A DNA stretch of 64,000 nucleotides from Misgurnus anguillicaudatus (lineage: Eukaryota; Chordata; Actinopteri; Cypriniformes; Cobitidae). The notes below the pieces were generated by a model. That model was not told the origin of the DNA. It worked only from the letters and a program-made list of their open reading frames with translations, and ran no database searches. The stretch's first letter is position 1; every line of letters begins with the position of its first letter. The stretch spans positions 7,528,001 to 7,592,000 of the forward strand of contig NC_073346.2 in the NCBI RefSeq assembly GCF_027580225.2, in the 5' to 3' direction. A program made the position numbers and the translations under genes. Of the stretch, positions 34,996-46,755 are shown piece by piece.

Positions 34996-35377
34996 TATAG
35001 ACCCCTTCATGGTTCACATCACAGGCGGTTCCCACTGCACAGGTCAGAAAAGCCATTACAGCAGATTGAGTTGCATATTATTCGGTATCATCAAAAATGC
35101 CTACTTACGTCGTGGGCTGTGAAAATCGCACCAGGTCTTCCATTAAGTTTTCGCGATTCATGCAGAATCTCAAAAACAAGCAATTAACGTGCAGACTGGA
35201 ACAATGCAAATATCAAAGAGACTTGTGTTTGTAGTGCTCACTTTATTTGAGGTAAGTCATAATTTTTCAGCCCTGTTAGATTAAATCATAAAGCCTGGAT
35301 GGTATGAACAGTTTGACCCCATGCTGCGCACGCACCCGATAGTCATTCAATGTTTACAAACCTTGAAGGGGTCTATA
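34996..35377. mobile_element. MITE with TATAGACCCCTTCA ends and a THAP-like remnant
   Basis: TATAGACCCCTTCATGGTT at the left faces an inverted TATAGACCCCTTCAAGGTT at the right. Inside, from 35,098 on plus, a short frame reads MPTYVVGCENRTRSSIKFSR. This is like the start of a THAP zinc finger, the DNA-binding domain of P-element and Kolobok-type transposases. It stops soon after. The THAP reading is suggestive only. Confidence 0.55.
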
Positions 35378-35511
35378 CCTCTGTCTAACATGACAGTTTT
35401 GGTACAAACACTTAGTTGAAAAAACGCTGTGGAAAACATTGGTATGATGTTCCTGCTTCTCAGCCAGTAGTCTATGGAACTTAGGCACAGCCATCTTTGT
35501 GAGGACAGACA

Positions 35512-36731
35512 GGCTGAATCCGAAACCGCATACTGCCATACTATATAGTAGGCAAAAAGCAGTAGGCGAACGAATAGTATGTCCGAAACCTCAGTATACG
35601 TAAAAGGGTAGGCGAGAATTAGCGGGATTTTGGACTATTTCTCGCGAGATTCAGAGGCACGTGTACTTAAGTATTGTCCGAAACCGCTTACTTACTGAAA
35701 ATGTAGTAGGGGAAACAGCACGTGAACAGAGTAGTACGTCCGAATCCTCAGTATCCATAAAATCAGTAGGCGAGAAATCCCCGGATGCCCTACTGAGTCC
35801 GCCCCGATTCTGAAGCGTGCATCGGATGGACACTTCTATCCCAGCTTTCCCATGATGCCACGGGAAAGCAAAGCAATCGACCGGAGACTAACCAATCGGG
35901 TGATTTTGATACGTTACACAGGACTGTTCCTCAGCACCCTGACTTCACGCACAGACCCAGGATATACCACAAAGTTTTCAGCTGATTCATGAAAATAAAG
36001 CTGTAGAATTGTCACAGCTATGTTGAGCTGACAGTAAATATGTGATGGTTTGTTAGAAAAATACATTTGAATAAAGTTTTGTTTCATATGGGATTCACTT
36101 CAATACGTTTTCATGTATTGTGATGGTTTTATTCGTTCATTTTTTATTCATGTTTCCTGTCGTTTTAAGTAAATACAAGAGATTGCTTCACTAAAATGTA
36201 TATAATCACATTGCCTGCATTGTTTGTATTCAAGCACAGCTGTCATCTGACAATAGATATTAAATTACAATCTGCTTGTTTTACTTATTTTGTCCCCTAC
36301 AAAATAATGTGTAATATATCTGTAACACTGTTACAGATCAAGTTACTGATGCAATCAGGTGTTAGTGCACCTGTCCCTCATACACACGCATACGTTTTCA
36401 TATCTGTTATTAGGTTTGTTCGAGTTTATGCACCGCTGTAAGAGCCAACAGCTGGATGACATCAAAGTACCGTGAGAGCGATTCCAGAAATCACACGGAG
36501 AAGTCTGATTTCGAGTTGCTCTCGCGGTATTGTGATGTCAACCTCCTGTCGGTTCTTGTGGTTCCGCATGAACTCGAACAAGTCTACTACGTCATATGTC
36601 ACATGATAACGTCAACATGGCGAATGCTGTACATACTTAACGCGAACGTACATACTGCCTTAGCGCACGTTAAGTAGGTACCCAATGAAATTCAGTACCT
36701 ACACAGTAAGTATGCGATTTTGGATTCAGCC
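35512..36731. mobile_element. TIR element with GGCTGAATCC ends
   Basis: GGCTGAATCCGAAACCGCAT at the left faces the inverted GGCTGAATCCAAAATCGCAT at the right; AGTAGGCGA-type motifs recur inside the left end. It is 1.2 kb and non-coding. It resembles fish hAT-type MITEs, but I see no 8-bp duplication. It contains the hairpin at 36,457-36,540. Confidence 0.65.
36457..36540. repeat. Quasi-palindromic hairpin, ATCAAAGTACCG family
   Basis: TGACATCAAAGTACCGTGAG faces CTCGCGGTATTGTGATGTCA. This is the best-paired of the three copies in the window. Confidence 0.75.
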
Positions 36732-36771
36732 AGAGTCTAGAAAGTTTGTGAGCAACCGTGCACTGGGCACG

Positions 36772-37627
36772 TAGGAGTTTTCCTTACTCAAACATGTTCT
36801 GAGGGCAGAAAGAATGTGATTGGTTCACAAATACGACCAATCAAAATGCTCATTACTGGTTTAAGCCCTCAGCGGAGCCTCCAAGGCAGCTTCTGCAGTG
36901 AAGCAGTTCGAGCTCACCGTTGGTCAGATGAGTAGCGCAGATATGGTAAGATAGGAATGAGACTGTTTTTGAATTCAGCTCGAAACGTTTTGAGTATTTA
37001 AGTGACGCGTTTTCACGTGTCCGTGGCACGACTTTCTTTTTCGTGCCAGTTTCACGTATTGGTTACTCAATTGTTTTTCCTATTTTCTTACCATTGTCGC
37101 TTGGGATTGGGGTTAGAACAACTTTCTGTTACATAAAATGACATCCTCACCCTAACCCAACTCTAACCCCAACTCCAAGCAAGAACAATTTAATTTTCTG
37201 ACAAATAAATGTATAAACAATGTCATTTTAACCCAAACCCAACTTTATCCTCGCACGATAATAGTTTTAAAATGTGACGAAAACCACAAATCTAACCCCA
37301 ATCCCAATCGACAATGGTTTGAAAAAAGGAAAATAAATTGAGTAACCAATCCGTGAAACTGGCACGAAAAAGAAAGTCGTGCCACGGACACGTGAAAGCG
37401 CGTCACTTAAATGCTCAAAACGTTTCGAGCTGAATTCAAAAACCATATCTTACCATATCTGCGCTACTCATCTAACCAACGGTGAGCTCGAACTGCTTCA
37501 CTGCAGAAGCTGCCTTGAAGGCTCCGCTGAGGGCTTAAACCAGTAACGAGCATTTTGATTGGTCGTTTTTGTGAACCAATCACATTCTTTCTGCCCTCAG
37601 AACATGTTTGAGTAAGGAAAACTCCTA
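36772..37627. mobile_element. Foldback element with about 340-bp inverted arms
   Basis: The left arm (36,772 to about 37,115) and right arm (about 37,295-37,627) are inverted copies with few differences and share TAGGAGTTTTCCTTACTCAA at the tips. The 180-bp centre is rich in CTAACCC-type motifs. No coding capacity. The RNA or single strand would form a very long hairpin. Confidence 0.92.
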
Positions 37628-37850
37628 TCTACCCATAGGGGCCTACCCACAGGAAACAGCGAAATCAAAATTAACCATTGTGGCTGACATAAGAGACTCA
37701 GCCCACATGGTCATGACAGGGAACTTGGGCACTCAGGTTTATCCTCTTCAGACGTGATAGAAAGTTCAGGAGACTCTGGTTCAGACCCTTCAACTGTGAA
37801 ATTAGATACAGGACACTCCAGTTCATACCCTTCAGTCGGTAAAGAAGATA

Positions 37851-38375
37851 CCCCTGCTGAAAAACAGCTAAAACCAGCTTAAACTGATCATAGCCTGATC
37901 ATAGCTGGTTTACCACGCTAGTTAAAGGGGTGTTGAGCACGTTTTTAGCTGGTCAGGCTGGTTTAAGCTGGTCAGACTGGCTGGTCTTTGCTGGTCAGGC
38001 TGGTTTTAGCTGGTCAGAATGGCTGGTCAGGCTGGTTTTAGCTGATTTAAGCTGGCCAGGCTGGTCTTAGCTGGTCAGGGTGGCTGGTTTTAGTTGGTTT
38101 AAGATGGCCAGGCTGGTTTAAGCTGGTCAGGCTGGTCTTGGCTGGTTTAAGCTGGCCAGGGTGGCTGGTCAGGCTTACCAGCTTGGGAGATCAGCTTGGT
38201 CAGCCTGGGAGGCCAGCTTAACCAGCCTGGCCAGGCTGGGAGACCAGCTTGACCAGCCTGTGAGACCAGCCTGGGAGGCCAGGCTGGGAGACCAACTTGA
38301 CCATGCTGGGAGACCAGCTAAAACCAGGTATTTCTATCTTTAACCAGCTAAAACCAGCCAACCAGCTTAGGCCAG
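37851..38375. repeat. GCTGGTCAGGCTGGTTTA minisatellite with inverted half
   Basis: The first half is made of AGCTGGTCAGGCTGGTTT-type units. The second half (from about 38,175) carries the complement, CCAGCTTGACCAGCCTGG. The whole can fold back on itself. This kind of repeat is common in fish genomes. Confidence 0.85.
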
Positions 38376-38612
38376 CCATACCTCAGATGCAACAGGGCCC
38401 AAGAACTAGACACCCCCACACTTGGAACACCAGCTGCCAGTACAGAAACCAGAGGGGTATCCACCAGACTAGACACTAACCGCCTAGTCATGATATTCAC
38501 TAGAGACTTATCAGGGTAAGAAACACTAACACGGATCCAAATGCAGATATGGCTTTTATTTGCATAATAAGGAGAGAGAGAGAGGAGAATGCTGATAGAA
38601 GACAGAAAGAGA

Positions 38613-38938
38613 TCCACTGCTTGGTGACAGGGTGAGAGTTCCACTGCTAGATAATAGAGTGTGCGTTCTGCTGCTAGGTGACAGGGTGAGAAAACAGCCG
38701 GACAAAACAGGCTGCTTAGATTCTAGACGAGATGTCCGCTGTACGTAGACAGGGTGAAGTTTCCGCTGCACAATGACAGAGTGAAGATTCTGCGATGTGA
38801 TGACCTCCGATGAGTGTAGACTGAGAGAGGCTCCACTGTACGTGCGATGACAGGGTGATGATTCCACTGAACGATGACAGGGTGAAGATTCCACTGTACG
38901 ATGACAGGGTGATGATTCCGCTGTACAAAGACAGGGTG
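38613..38938. repeat. 27-bp minisatellite
   Basis: Units such as GATTCCACTGTACGATGACA plus GGGTGAA recur about ten times, several with an exact 27-bp length. Antisense open frames here (SSPCHRTVE repeats) are a by-product. Confidence 0.85.
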
Positions 38939-39345
38939 CGATGATGACAGCTATGCAGGCTGTAGAGTTCTGTAAAACGCCGCAGATGGTCAGCTTACAC
39001 CGCTGGACAGCGACAGTACTGAAGAGGCGGAGAGATTGTCCGAAGCAGCGGGAGCCCGTGGTGAAGTAATCCTGAGGGCAGAGAAAACACGCAGAGCACA
39101 CCAGGCAGCATAGAGCAAACAGCAGAGCACACAGATGACAAAATAAACTACGAAAAATAAAACTGGATAAAGGAACAAACAAAAACTGGACAAGACTTGA
39201 ACGACGAAGCACATAACATAATAAACTCGCAGGGAAACAGAGGGAGGAAGGGAATCGACTGAATCCGTGATCAATTCAGTGCAGCTCTAAAACAACAGTT
39301 GGTTCAGGACATTCACAGGTCCTGTTGAGCAACACCTTTCTGCCT

Positions 39346-39417
39346 GCGTTGGTGGTATAGTGGTGAGCATAGCTGCCTTCCAAGCAATTGACCCGGGTTG
39401 GATTCCCGGCCAACACA
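39346..39417 (+). tRNA. tRNA-Gly(TCC), probable pseudogene
   Basis: Against the intact copies it has three changes: a mismatch in the anticodon stem (GCAAT for GCAGT), T-loop TTGGATT for TTCGATT, and a mismatch in the acceptor stem (CCAACAC). The T-loop change removes the C that pairs with the D-loop and also damages the internal B box, so transcription and folding are doubtful. Confidence 0.85.
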
Positions 39418-39535
39418 TTGCTTTTTGCTCGACCCCATCGTGAGAACGAGAGCAACGCAGCGCACTTCTTCAGCCGATTTTGATGCGTAAAGGTGGCTCG
39501 TGCAAGTTGTTTGAGAAGTCAAACGAAAAGGAGAT

Positions 39536-39607
39536 CTCCCCATCGGGGAATCGAACCCCGGTCTTCCGCATGACAGGCGGAGATACTGTCCACTATACTA
39601 ACGGGGA
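39536..39607 (-). tRNA. tRNA-Asp(GTC)
   Basis: The anticodon is intact and the A and B boxes are present. Differences from the main type are TCCCCGT/ATGGGGA in the acceptor stem, which still pairs through one G-T, and T instead of C at loop position 38. It is probably still foldable. Confidence 0.85.
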
Positions 39608-40520
39608 TCTTACGCCCAGGATGAGTCGTCGAGCCGGATCCCCAATCCAAAACGCAGCATATAACACACGCTCCCCATTTGTGAGGACAGCCTTCCTGTT
39701 TATTCCCCCCGTATTTTTGTTTATTTTGTCTGCTTGTTTATATTTTAAAAAGTTTCTTTACCTTCTTTTTTAAAAAACATTCCCTGCTACTGCCCCAGCC
39801 AACTACCTTCCTTACCCCAAAATCAGTAAACCCCTTAGATCGGTACTTTAAAAGGACAACCCTACCCCATTCTGAACCTTAATCCATCCCCTTGCTTTTT
39901 TACTATTTACCTGAAATAAATTAACCATAAACTACACCCTGCCCTAACACCAGCTATCATAATCCCAAAAAGAATTTTTGAAGTGAAAATGATCTATTAA
40001 GCTGAAGGTCTTAGACCTTGTTCTTCTGTTGGGGCCCTTTCTTTTTCCTTTTTTTCCCTAGAGTCTATGGAAATTAATGGGATGGAGATTGGAGATAGCC
40101 TGTGCTGGTGCATCCTCTGTGGAATGTGCACAGAGTTTCATTCCCCAAAATCTCTCAGCAAAAGATCACACTGTGACATGTTAGTAGCCTGTGCCTGTGT
40201 CTTTATTTTGCGCAGGAACGTATTTCTACCTCTTTTGCTCCTCCCAGGTGGAAGGGTCTGTGTGGATCCTGAACCAGAAATTACCCTTTTTGAACATTAT
40301 GGTGTGGCACAGGGAGCACACTGGGTCGAGGTTTGTTGGACATAACTCAAGTTTTCCTTCAACTACGTATAAATCTTTCGCCTTTTACTAAAGATTTCCA
40401 TGGAGGAGGACGTTGTGAGTTTATTGTATTTTTGGGTGCTCTGCTCACAGCAGAGCTGCGTAATTTTGGTCAATTGCAGAAAATCTTTCATTATGGTCTG
40501 GTTTGTCGCGAGGTGTTCAG

Positions 40521-41167
40521 TAACAATGGTCGCTTCCGAAGCACTGCTTTATGAGGCTTCGAAACTTTTCAAAATCTATCGTTTCAAATCAATTTGCTCG
40601 GAGCTTGTTTCAAACTGGCCAAGTCACGTGATTTTAGCAAACGAGGCTTCATTACGTCATAACTCTTTCGAAACGTTTCGAAAATCCGATGGATCACCAC
40701 TAGGGGGAGTTGGTCACAAATGACCAGTGTCTAATATGGTCAGGTAAACTCGGGTCAGTTTTATTACGCAAGTTCATAAAACATGCATCCTTCTGGCTAG
40801 TAACACTACCATTTTGTTTACTTTTTGTTTATAGACAGATTTAATGACAAAAATGTGCATAATTAAAAGGGGAGATGGTTTTAATGATTTGTTTGCCCTA
40901 AATACAACTGAAAAACACACAATACACTTTTAATTATGTCTTAATAAGGTTAAATAATTTTTTTAAACATGTTTTAATACAAATCTTGCTATTATTTTGT
41001 AAAATAAAGTGTAAAATGTTTGGAAAGATCTGCTTTAACACTATTTTGACCAGCAGGTGTCGCCAGCGAGTGTGGTGTTTCGAACGCTTCGAAGAACTGA
41101 ATCAATTTCCGAAGCGATTGGTTCAATAGATTCGAAGCTTCGAAAAGTTTCGTTGCTCCCATCACCA
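40521..41167. mobile_element. hAT-type MITE in tRNA unit 1
   Basis: Flanked by GTGTTCAG on both sides (40,513-40,520 and 41,168-41,175), an 8-bp duplication typical of hAT. The inside is rich in TTCGAAGC and TTTCGAAA motifs. No coding capacity. Confidence 0.8.
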
Positions 41168-41308
41168 GTGTTCAGTGGCTTTAAACAAAGGAGACTTGTG
41201 CCTCCAACATAGGGACGGCGAGAGGTGCGAAAACAGCAAACGAACAGCAGCGCTCAGCTCGTGCCATAACTCTTGCATTTCAATCGGCACTCCAGAAACA
41301 AAACAAAC

Positions 41309-41379
41309 CTCCCCATCAGGGAATCGAACCCCGGTCTTCCGCGAGACAGGCGGAGATACTGTCCACTATACTACAAGGA
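41309..41379 (-). tRNA. tRNA-Asp(GTC), degraded
   Basis: It is one base short near the 5' end. Position 37 next to the anticodon is T instead of A, and both the T stem and the acceptor stem have changes. It is likely a pseudogene at the array's left edge. Confidence 0.8.
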
Positions 41380-41580
41380 CTTCTCTCTCTCGCGCGGGCA
41401 TCACGCCGGCCAACGTCCCCTTCGAAAGAGGACTCTTGGGATTCTGTGGTTATCAAGTTACAGACACCAGCAGGAGGCGAGGAAGGGAATCGACTGAATC
41501 CATGATCAATTCAGTGCAGCTCTAAAACAACAGTTGGTTCAGGACATTCACAGGTCCTGTTGAGCAACACCTTTCTGCCT

Positions 41581-41652
41581 GCGTTGGTGGTATAGTGGTG
41601 AGCATAGCTGCCTTCCAAGCAGTTGACCCGGGTTCGATTCCCGGCCAACGCA
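41581..41652 (+). tRNA. tRNA-Gly(TCC)
   Basis: Full cloverleaf with acceptor GCGTTGG/CCAACGC, anticodon loop CTTCCAA and B box GGTTCGATTCC. It agrees with the vertebrate tRNA-Gly(TCC) I know. A TTTTT terminator follows within 10 bases. Confidence 0.97.
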
Positions 41653-41770
41653 TTGCTTTTTGCTCGACCACATCGTGAGAACGAGAGCAACGCAGCGAAC
41701 TTCTTCAGCCGATTTTGATGCGTAAAGGTGGCTTGTGCAAGTTGTTTGAGAAGTCAAACAAAAAGGACAT

Positions 41771-41842
41771 CTCCACGTCGGGGAATCGAACCCCGGTCTT
41801 CCGCGTGACAGGTGGAGATACTGACCACTATACCAACGAGGA
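41771..41842 (-). tRNA. tRNA-Asp(GTC), degraded
   Basis: The acceptor stem has a T-T mismatch (ACGTGGA) and the anticodon stem an A-C mismatch (TCCAC), with further changes in the D arm. The anticodon is still GTC. Probably non-functional. Confidence 0.8.
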
Positions 41843-42284
41843 TCTTACGCCCAGGGTGAGTCGTCGAGCCGGATCCCGGATTATAAATCACTCTGGGTTA
41901 TCTGATTTATCTATTTGGCTTGTGTTTTGTTTCCGTGCACTTGAGGCATTTTGCACATTTGTTCTGCACGTTGTTACTTCTGACCTTATTTTATTTAAAA
42001 AATGTATTTATTATAAACGTAAATTCTGATATAATTGTCTGTACATTTTGGATTGTTTTTCGTTCTATCGACGTTGCGCTATTGCGTTCTGGCCATGTTT
42101 GCGCATGCAATTTAGCCGAAAGTGCTAGGTGCTCTGCGTCTCATATTTAGAAGTTCATCGAACTAAACATTACAAAACGGATGTTTTTCGACGGGTATAC
42201 GTTTTAAAATGTATTTAAAACCGAGTGGTTATCTATTATGGTCGGTGTTCACTTTCAAATGATAGCAAAGAGATTCCTGAAATA

Positions 42285-42610
42285 AATAATATCATCAGGT
42301 CTTTCTGTATCTAAAGTGAATACAGAGATGATCAAAGTCAAAGCAAGCAAGCATTTCTGTGCTAAACAATAACGCGTAGTGTCTATAAAATCATTAATTT
42401 CAGTGTTTTTCTTGTTATAAATTAACGTTTAATGAATTGTATACAAAGCTTAGTTTTTATCATTTACAGTAACAATCACAAATTATTTGTCATTTGTCTT
42501 TTTTTTGGTCATGGCTTTGACGCGCTTAATCTCCAAATTAAATAAAAATACTAAATTGTAGCCGGGGTTTCCAAGGCAGGATCACCATTGTTATTTTTTA
42601 GGTTTAGTTC
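42285..42610. repeat. Interspersed repeat shared with 24,090-24,470
   Basis: ATCATCAGGTCTTTCTGTAT and the following blocks match the earlier copy in order and spacing. Confidence 0.6.
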
Positions 42611-43919
42611 TCAAAATGTTTTTTGTGTGATGTTCTGTAGATCGTGGCATTAAAATGTTATGAGGAATAATTAAACAAATGTTGCCTTACATTTTACCTT
42701 AAAAAAAATATATAAATGCATCCACAGTCCAATATATACTGTTATATAACTCAGGCAGTAAAGCAGAAAATAATTGGGTACAGAGATGCGCTGTATATGT
42801 TTGTTAACGGGCCATTACCGGACATATTTATAGCTAAAAATTAACACATGACATCTCCGGGCACATTTACAGCACATCAATACTAGGCTACATCGAAACA
42901 TTTACACCCGAACAGATACATGCATATTTGAGCATGATGACAATCTCCGGGCACATTTACTGTTATCATGTAAGCAACATGTCAGTAATACAAATATTGT
43001 GAATGCATAAGTTCTATGTTTATGCATAGTTTTATGCATTAAAAAATCAAGCAACACATCAGTAATACTAATATTGAGAACAGAAAAGCCGGTAAATGTA
43101 ACTTACACTTTATGAATTTCGGGTTCGTTTCTGCATGCCCCGTGCGAGTAAATGACGATGAAGCCACGTTACTAAAAAAAAAATATTTGTATCATGTATT
43201 TTCGGAAAATACAGATATGTTTATATATATATATATATACATCTTGTATTTTCCAAATTACTACGCAAAACATCAGTAAAAGTCTACTAATAAAACAGAA
43301 AAGCCCGCAAATGTGACTTAACCTTTATGAATGTCCGTCGCATTTCTGCAAATGCCCGCTGAAGAGGAGAGTGATGCTGCCACATTCCTACAAAAGTTTT
43401 TAATAATTAATATAATGTATTCTCCACAGTAACAAACTTATAAAGCAATACTAAGGCGGTAAAGCATAGTTGAGATAAGATAATTGGGTACATAGTGTGG
43501 GATTTGATTTTATTTTATTAGTCGTGCTGTTTATAATCTTAATTCATGTGTATTTTTAAAACAATGATTTCTGTGCTGAGTACAAGAGAGCTGTCTGTGT
43601 GTGGAGGGTTATTGGGGGGAGGTAGCTTGAGTGAAGGAATTTCCAGCTGGTGATGGCCGAGATAAGAGCAAAGCTTTAAGGAGAAAACACACAGACAAAG
43701 AAGTGCATGCTTTTGATATTAGTTCACTGGCAATCATTCATTTCCAGATTGTTACATGTAGAGGTGTTTGGATTTATAAAATTACATGTTGCTATGAATA
43801 TTAATGTGTTAAAATATATAAATGATTATGCCTTTGTGCCCATGAATAATGTAGAAGATTGCCCTGTAATAAGACATTGACATGTAGGGATGAAATGCTC
43901 GAGGGCACAAAGTGGCTGA

Positions 43920-43947
43920 TGTGTGTGTGTGTGTGTGTGTGTGTGTG
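43920..43947. repeat. (TG)n microsatellite
   Basis: A pure TG run inside the solo LTR. Confidence 0.9.
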
Positions 43948-44316
43948 GGAGCCGGGGGGCTGTAAAAAGCCCTGGAGGGAAAACACCCAGAACAGATGGT
44001 TTCAATAAACAAGTTGCTTGCTTTATAACTGTGTTACATTTAGAGAAAGTGAAAATTAGTGTGTTTAACTAATGAATGCATTTAACCAATTTATGAACAA
44101 TGGAGTATTGTTGTGTTGTTGAATAATTATGTTTTACAAAGTTACAAAGATGTCCAAATAAGGACATAATGCCCCAGGGAACAGAATGGTCTGTGTATGT
44201 CTTTCTGTCTGTTTGCTATGCAACCCCCCACAGGTATGTGGTGATGGAATCTGATAAGGAAAACAGCCATCTGGGGGAGGAGAATGTTGAAGAAAGAACG
44301 ACGATAAATACCCATG

Positions 44317-45716
44317 TGTAGCCCCTATGAGGCTTCTTAGGGATGACTACTCACTGAAATGTAGCTATATATTAGGCCAGATAGATCAGAAGACAACACG
44401 GTTCGTAGGAGGCAATGGCACACACACACACACACACACGTATATATATAGTTTGAATGTAAATGTTTATGTATGTTGTGTTATAATTGTTACCAAAGAA
44501 AAGAAAACTTTAGTATGACAATATCACAATATAAACAAAATTAAAATAAAAGGAATGTAAAAGAAAGCAAACCAACTCTAAAAGTAGAGTAACAATTCGT
44601 ATAATAAACAATATAGACTCAAATGCAAAAAATCTCCTTAGAATATATAGTTCAACAAAGTTCAAGTATATCAGTTCAAATGAGATTAATAATTTCTCTT
44701 TCTTCAGTTCCTTAGAATGAATATTCCAGTGCTTCAATAATCAAACCTTCAATAATCCAGTGAAACAATTTGTAGAAATTGCAACGCAGATATCAACAGA
44801 AGAAAAGTAGGTGTCTCATGGTGGCTCGCCATCTCACACTATGCACATTCGAAGTTCCAGATTAATGCAGTCCACAGTAAAGAGATCCAGAATCTGATTT
44901 CTCAGATAACAAAACTGGCCTGTGCACAACACACAGGATACACACTTAATCAATGTATACATCACATGCATCTCTCATTATACATACACTTTAAACTTTT
45001 ATACATATCTACTTTCATATAATACACACATTTATTCAATATAAACAGAACATTTATCCTTTAACACATGAACATAGTATTAAATCATACATTTTCACAT
45101 ATATGCTCAAAATAATCATACAAAACTCACCGATTCCCTCATATAACAAAAATATATTTTAATCTCCTTCAGATTTTCACCGGATGATGACGGGATGGCC
45201 TACATCATAGGATTTCAACACGAAAACAGCACGTGGATAACAAAACAAAAGGTAAGTTCTACTAAGATCTGTTACACTTTATTTTTCAACAAAATAATGA
45301 CAAAATAACTTACAGTTTTATCTTCCAGGTGTATTTCTCGAATAAACCTCTCAAAAATCCAAAGTTTATCAAAGATTTGAGCAACATGTGGCTCATGCTT
45401 CAGTTCTCATGCTCTCTATCTTTCCCCTTTCCAGCAGCTTCTGCCTAGGGCGGAGTCAGCGTGACCTACTTACATACAACTGGCTGCCCAGTTGTGCAGT
45501 GCAGATCAATATCACAAATCAGAACAAGTTTACAACAAAAACTTTTTCTTTAGTTTTTTTCCCTTTGTTTTTACTTATATTGTAAATAAACCATCACTGA
45601 TAGAAAACTTTATCTTCATTTCACTACTTAGAAATGTCTTTGTTCATTTATCATTTAATACAATTATTTATTTTATCACTACCTCAGACTACAAATGTTT
45701 TTGAGCCTGGGTTACA
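44317..45716 (-). repeat. 3' LTR of the Ty3/gypsy element
   Basis: Its 5' end on the coding strand is TGTAACCCAGGCTC, next to the polypurine tract. A candidate poly(A) signal (AATAAA on minus) lies near 45,285. It contains a CA microsatellite (44,419-44,439) that is longer here than in the other LTR. Confidence 0.95.
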
Positions 45717-45730
45717 CCCTCCCCCCTTAA
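45717..45730 (-). promoter_or_regulatory. Polypurine tract
   Basis: On the coding strand, TTAAGGGGGGAGGG lies directly next to the 3' LTR. Such tracts prime second-strand DNA synthesis in LTR retroelements. Confidence 0.9.
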
Positions 45731-46152
45731 AATCTTGCAAGTCCCTTTGCACATCCTTAGTGAGTACATACTCTTGAGACACAGGACAACTCAATTGGGA
45801 ATGTTCTTGCAAGGACTCTGAAAAAGCATCATTCAGACCTTGAAGAAGGGACTGAACTATTGTAATCAGAGGATTTCCTAATTTAGGGTAAGTCAAGACC
45901 TTGGGTTTCTCTCTAATTCTGGTAGATCTTCTTAGCTCATTTCCATCTATGATCTCTTCAGGCTCTTGGACTCCTGTACAAGTTTCAGCAACTTTAACAT
46001 TGTTTGATTCCTCTCCAGCTGAACCAGATCTATCCATGGGTAATTCTCTATGAACACTTGATTCACTTGCCACCGAGGTAGCTGAATGAGTTAGCTGGAC
46101 TGTGTTCTCTCTTTCAGGTTCGACTTCAAGACTCAGAGGTAAGCTTCCTTCA

Positions 46153-46272
46153 GGATCTCCAGGTAAGTTTTCTTTAGGATCTCCAGGTAAGTTTTCTTCA
46201 GGATCTCCAGGTAAGTTTTCTTCAGGATCTCCAGGTAAGTTTTCTTCAGGATCTCCAGGTAAGTTTTCTTCA
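46153..46272 (-). repeat. 24-bp repeat, five copies, in the Pol tail
   Basis: Five in-frame copies of a 24-bp unit encode ENLPGDPE with two single-residue variants. Read on plus, each unit contains CAGGTAAGT, a perfect splice-donor consensus. Confidence 0.95.
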
Positions 46273-46755
46273 AGCTGAACCTCACCATTTGGGGTTTCAT
46301 TCTCTGAGCTCGCCTTCAAGAATTTAACAGTATTCCTCTCAGGTTGCGTAACTTCAGAAGTGTGAAGTGTGTAAGACTCATGTACAACATCTAATTGGGG
46401 TCCTAAATAGTAAACCTCCTCATCTGAGTCAGGAATATTTTCAGAATCTTCACAGACTGCTCTACTACGAGTTTTACGCTTTGGAACTGGACTTGGTAAC
46501 TCAAGCTCTTTTACATCAGAAGAGAGGGTTCCGCAAGGAAGTAGTAAGTCACGATGTAAAGTCCGAATGGGCCCGGTTTGAAACTCAGGACACACTTTGT
46601 ACACAGGTAAATCACCATGTTGATCAATCACAACGTAGACCATTTCTTCCCATTTGTCGGCAAGTTTATTCTTTCCTCTCAATCTGACGTTTCTCACGAG
46701 AACTCTGTCACCTTTTTCCAATACTGATGCAACAACATGTCTATCATAGTGAGCT

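Noticed and set aside
38556..39212. 218-codon minus-strand frame with ESSPCHRTV repeats
   Set aside because: It reads through the 27-bp minisatellite; 27 is a multiple of three, so a long frame is expected by chance.
39313..39543. Minus-strand frame with GRESNPGQLLGRQ, and similar frames in every array unit
   Set aside because: They are translations across tRNA-Gly and tRNA-Asp genes; similar spurious peptides are common in automated annotation.
40067..40345. 92-codon frame MEINGMEIGD conserved in all five array units
   Set aside because: Its conservation follows from near-identity of the tandem units. It has no recognisable domain and changes occur without codon bias.
41878..42050. Left terminal repeat of the piggyBac-like element
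   Set aside because: No TTAA followed by CCCnCTGGGG occurs near this border, so the left end was not called.
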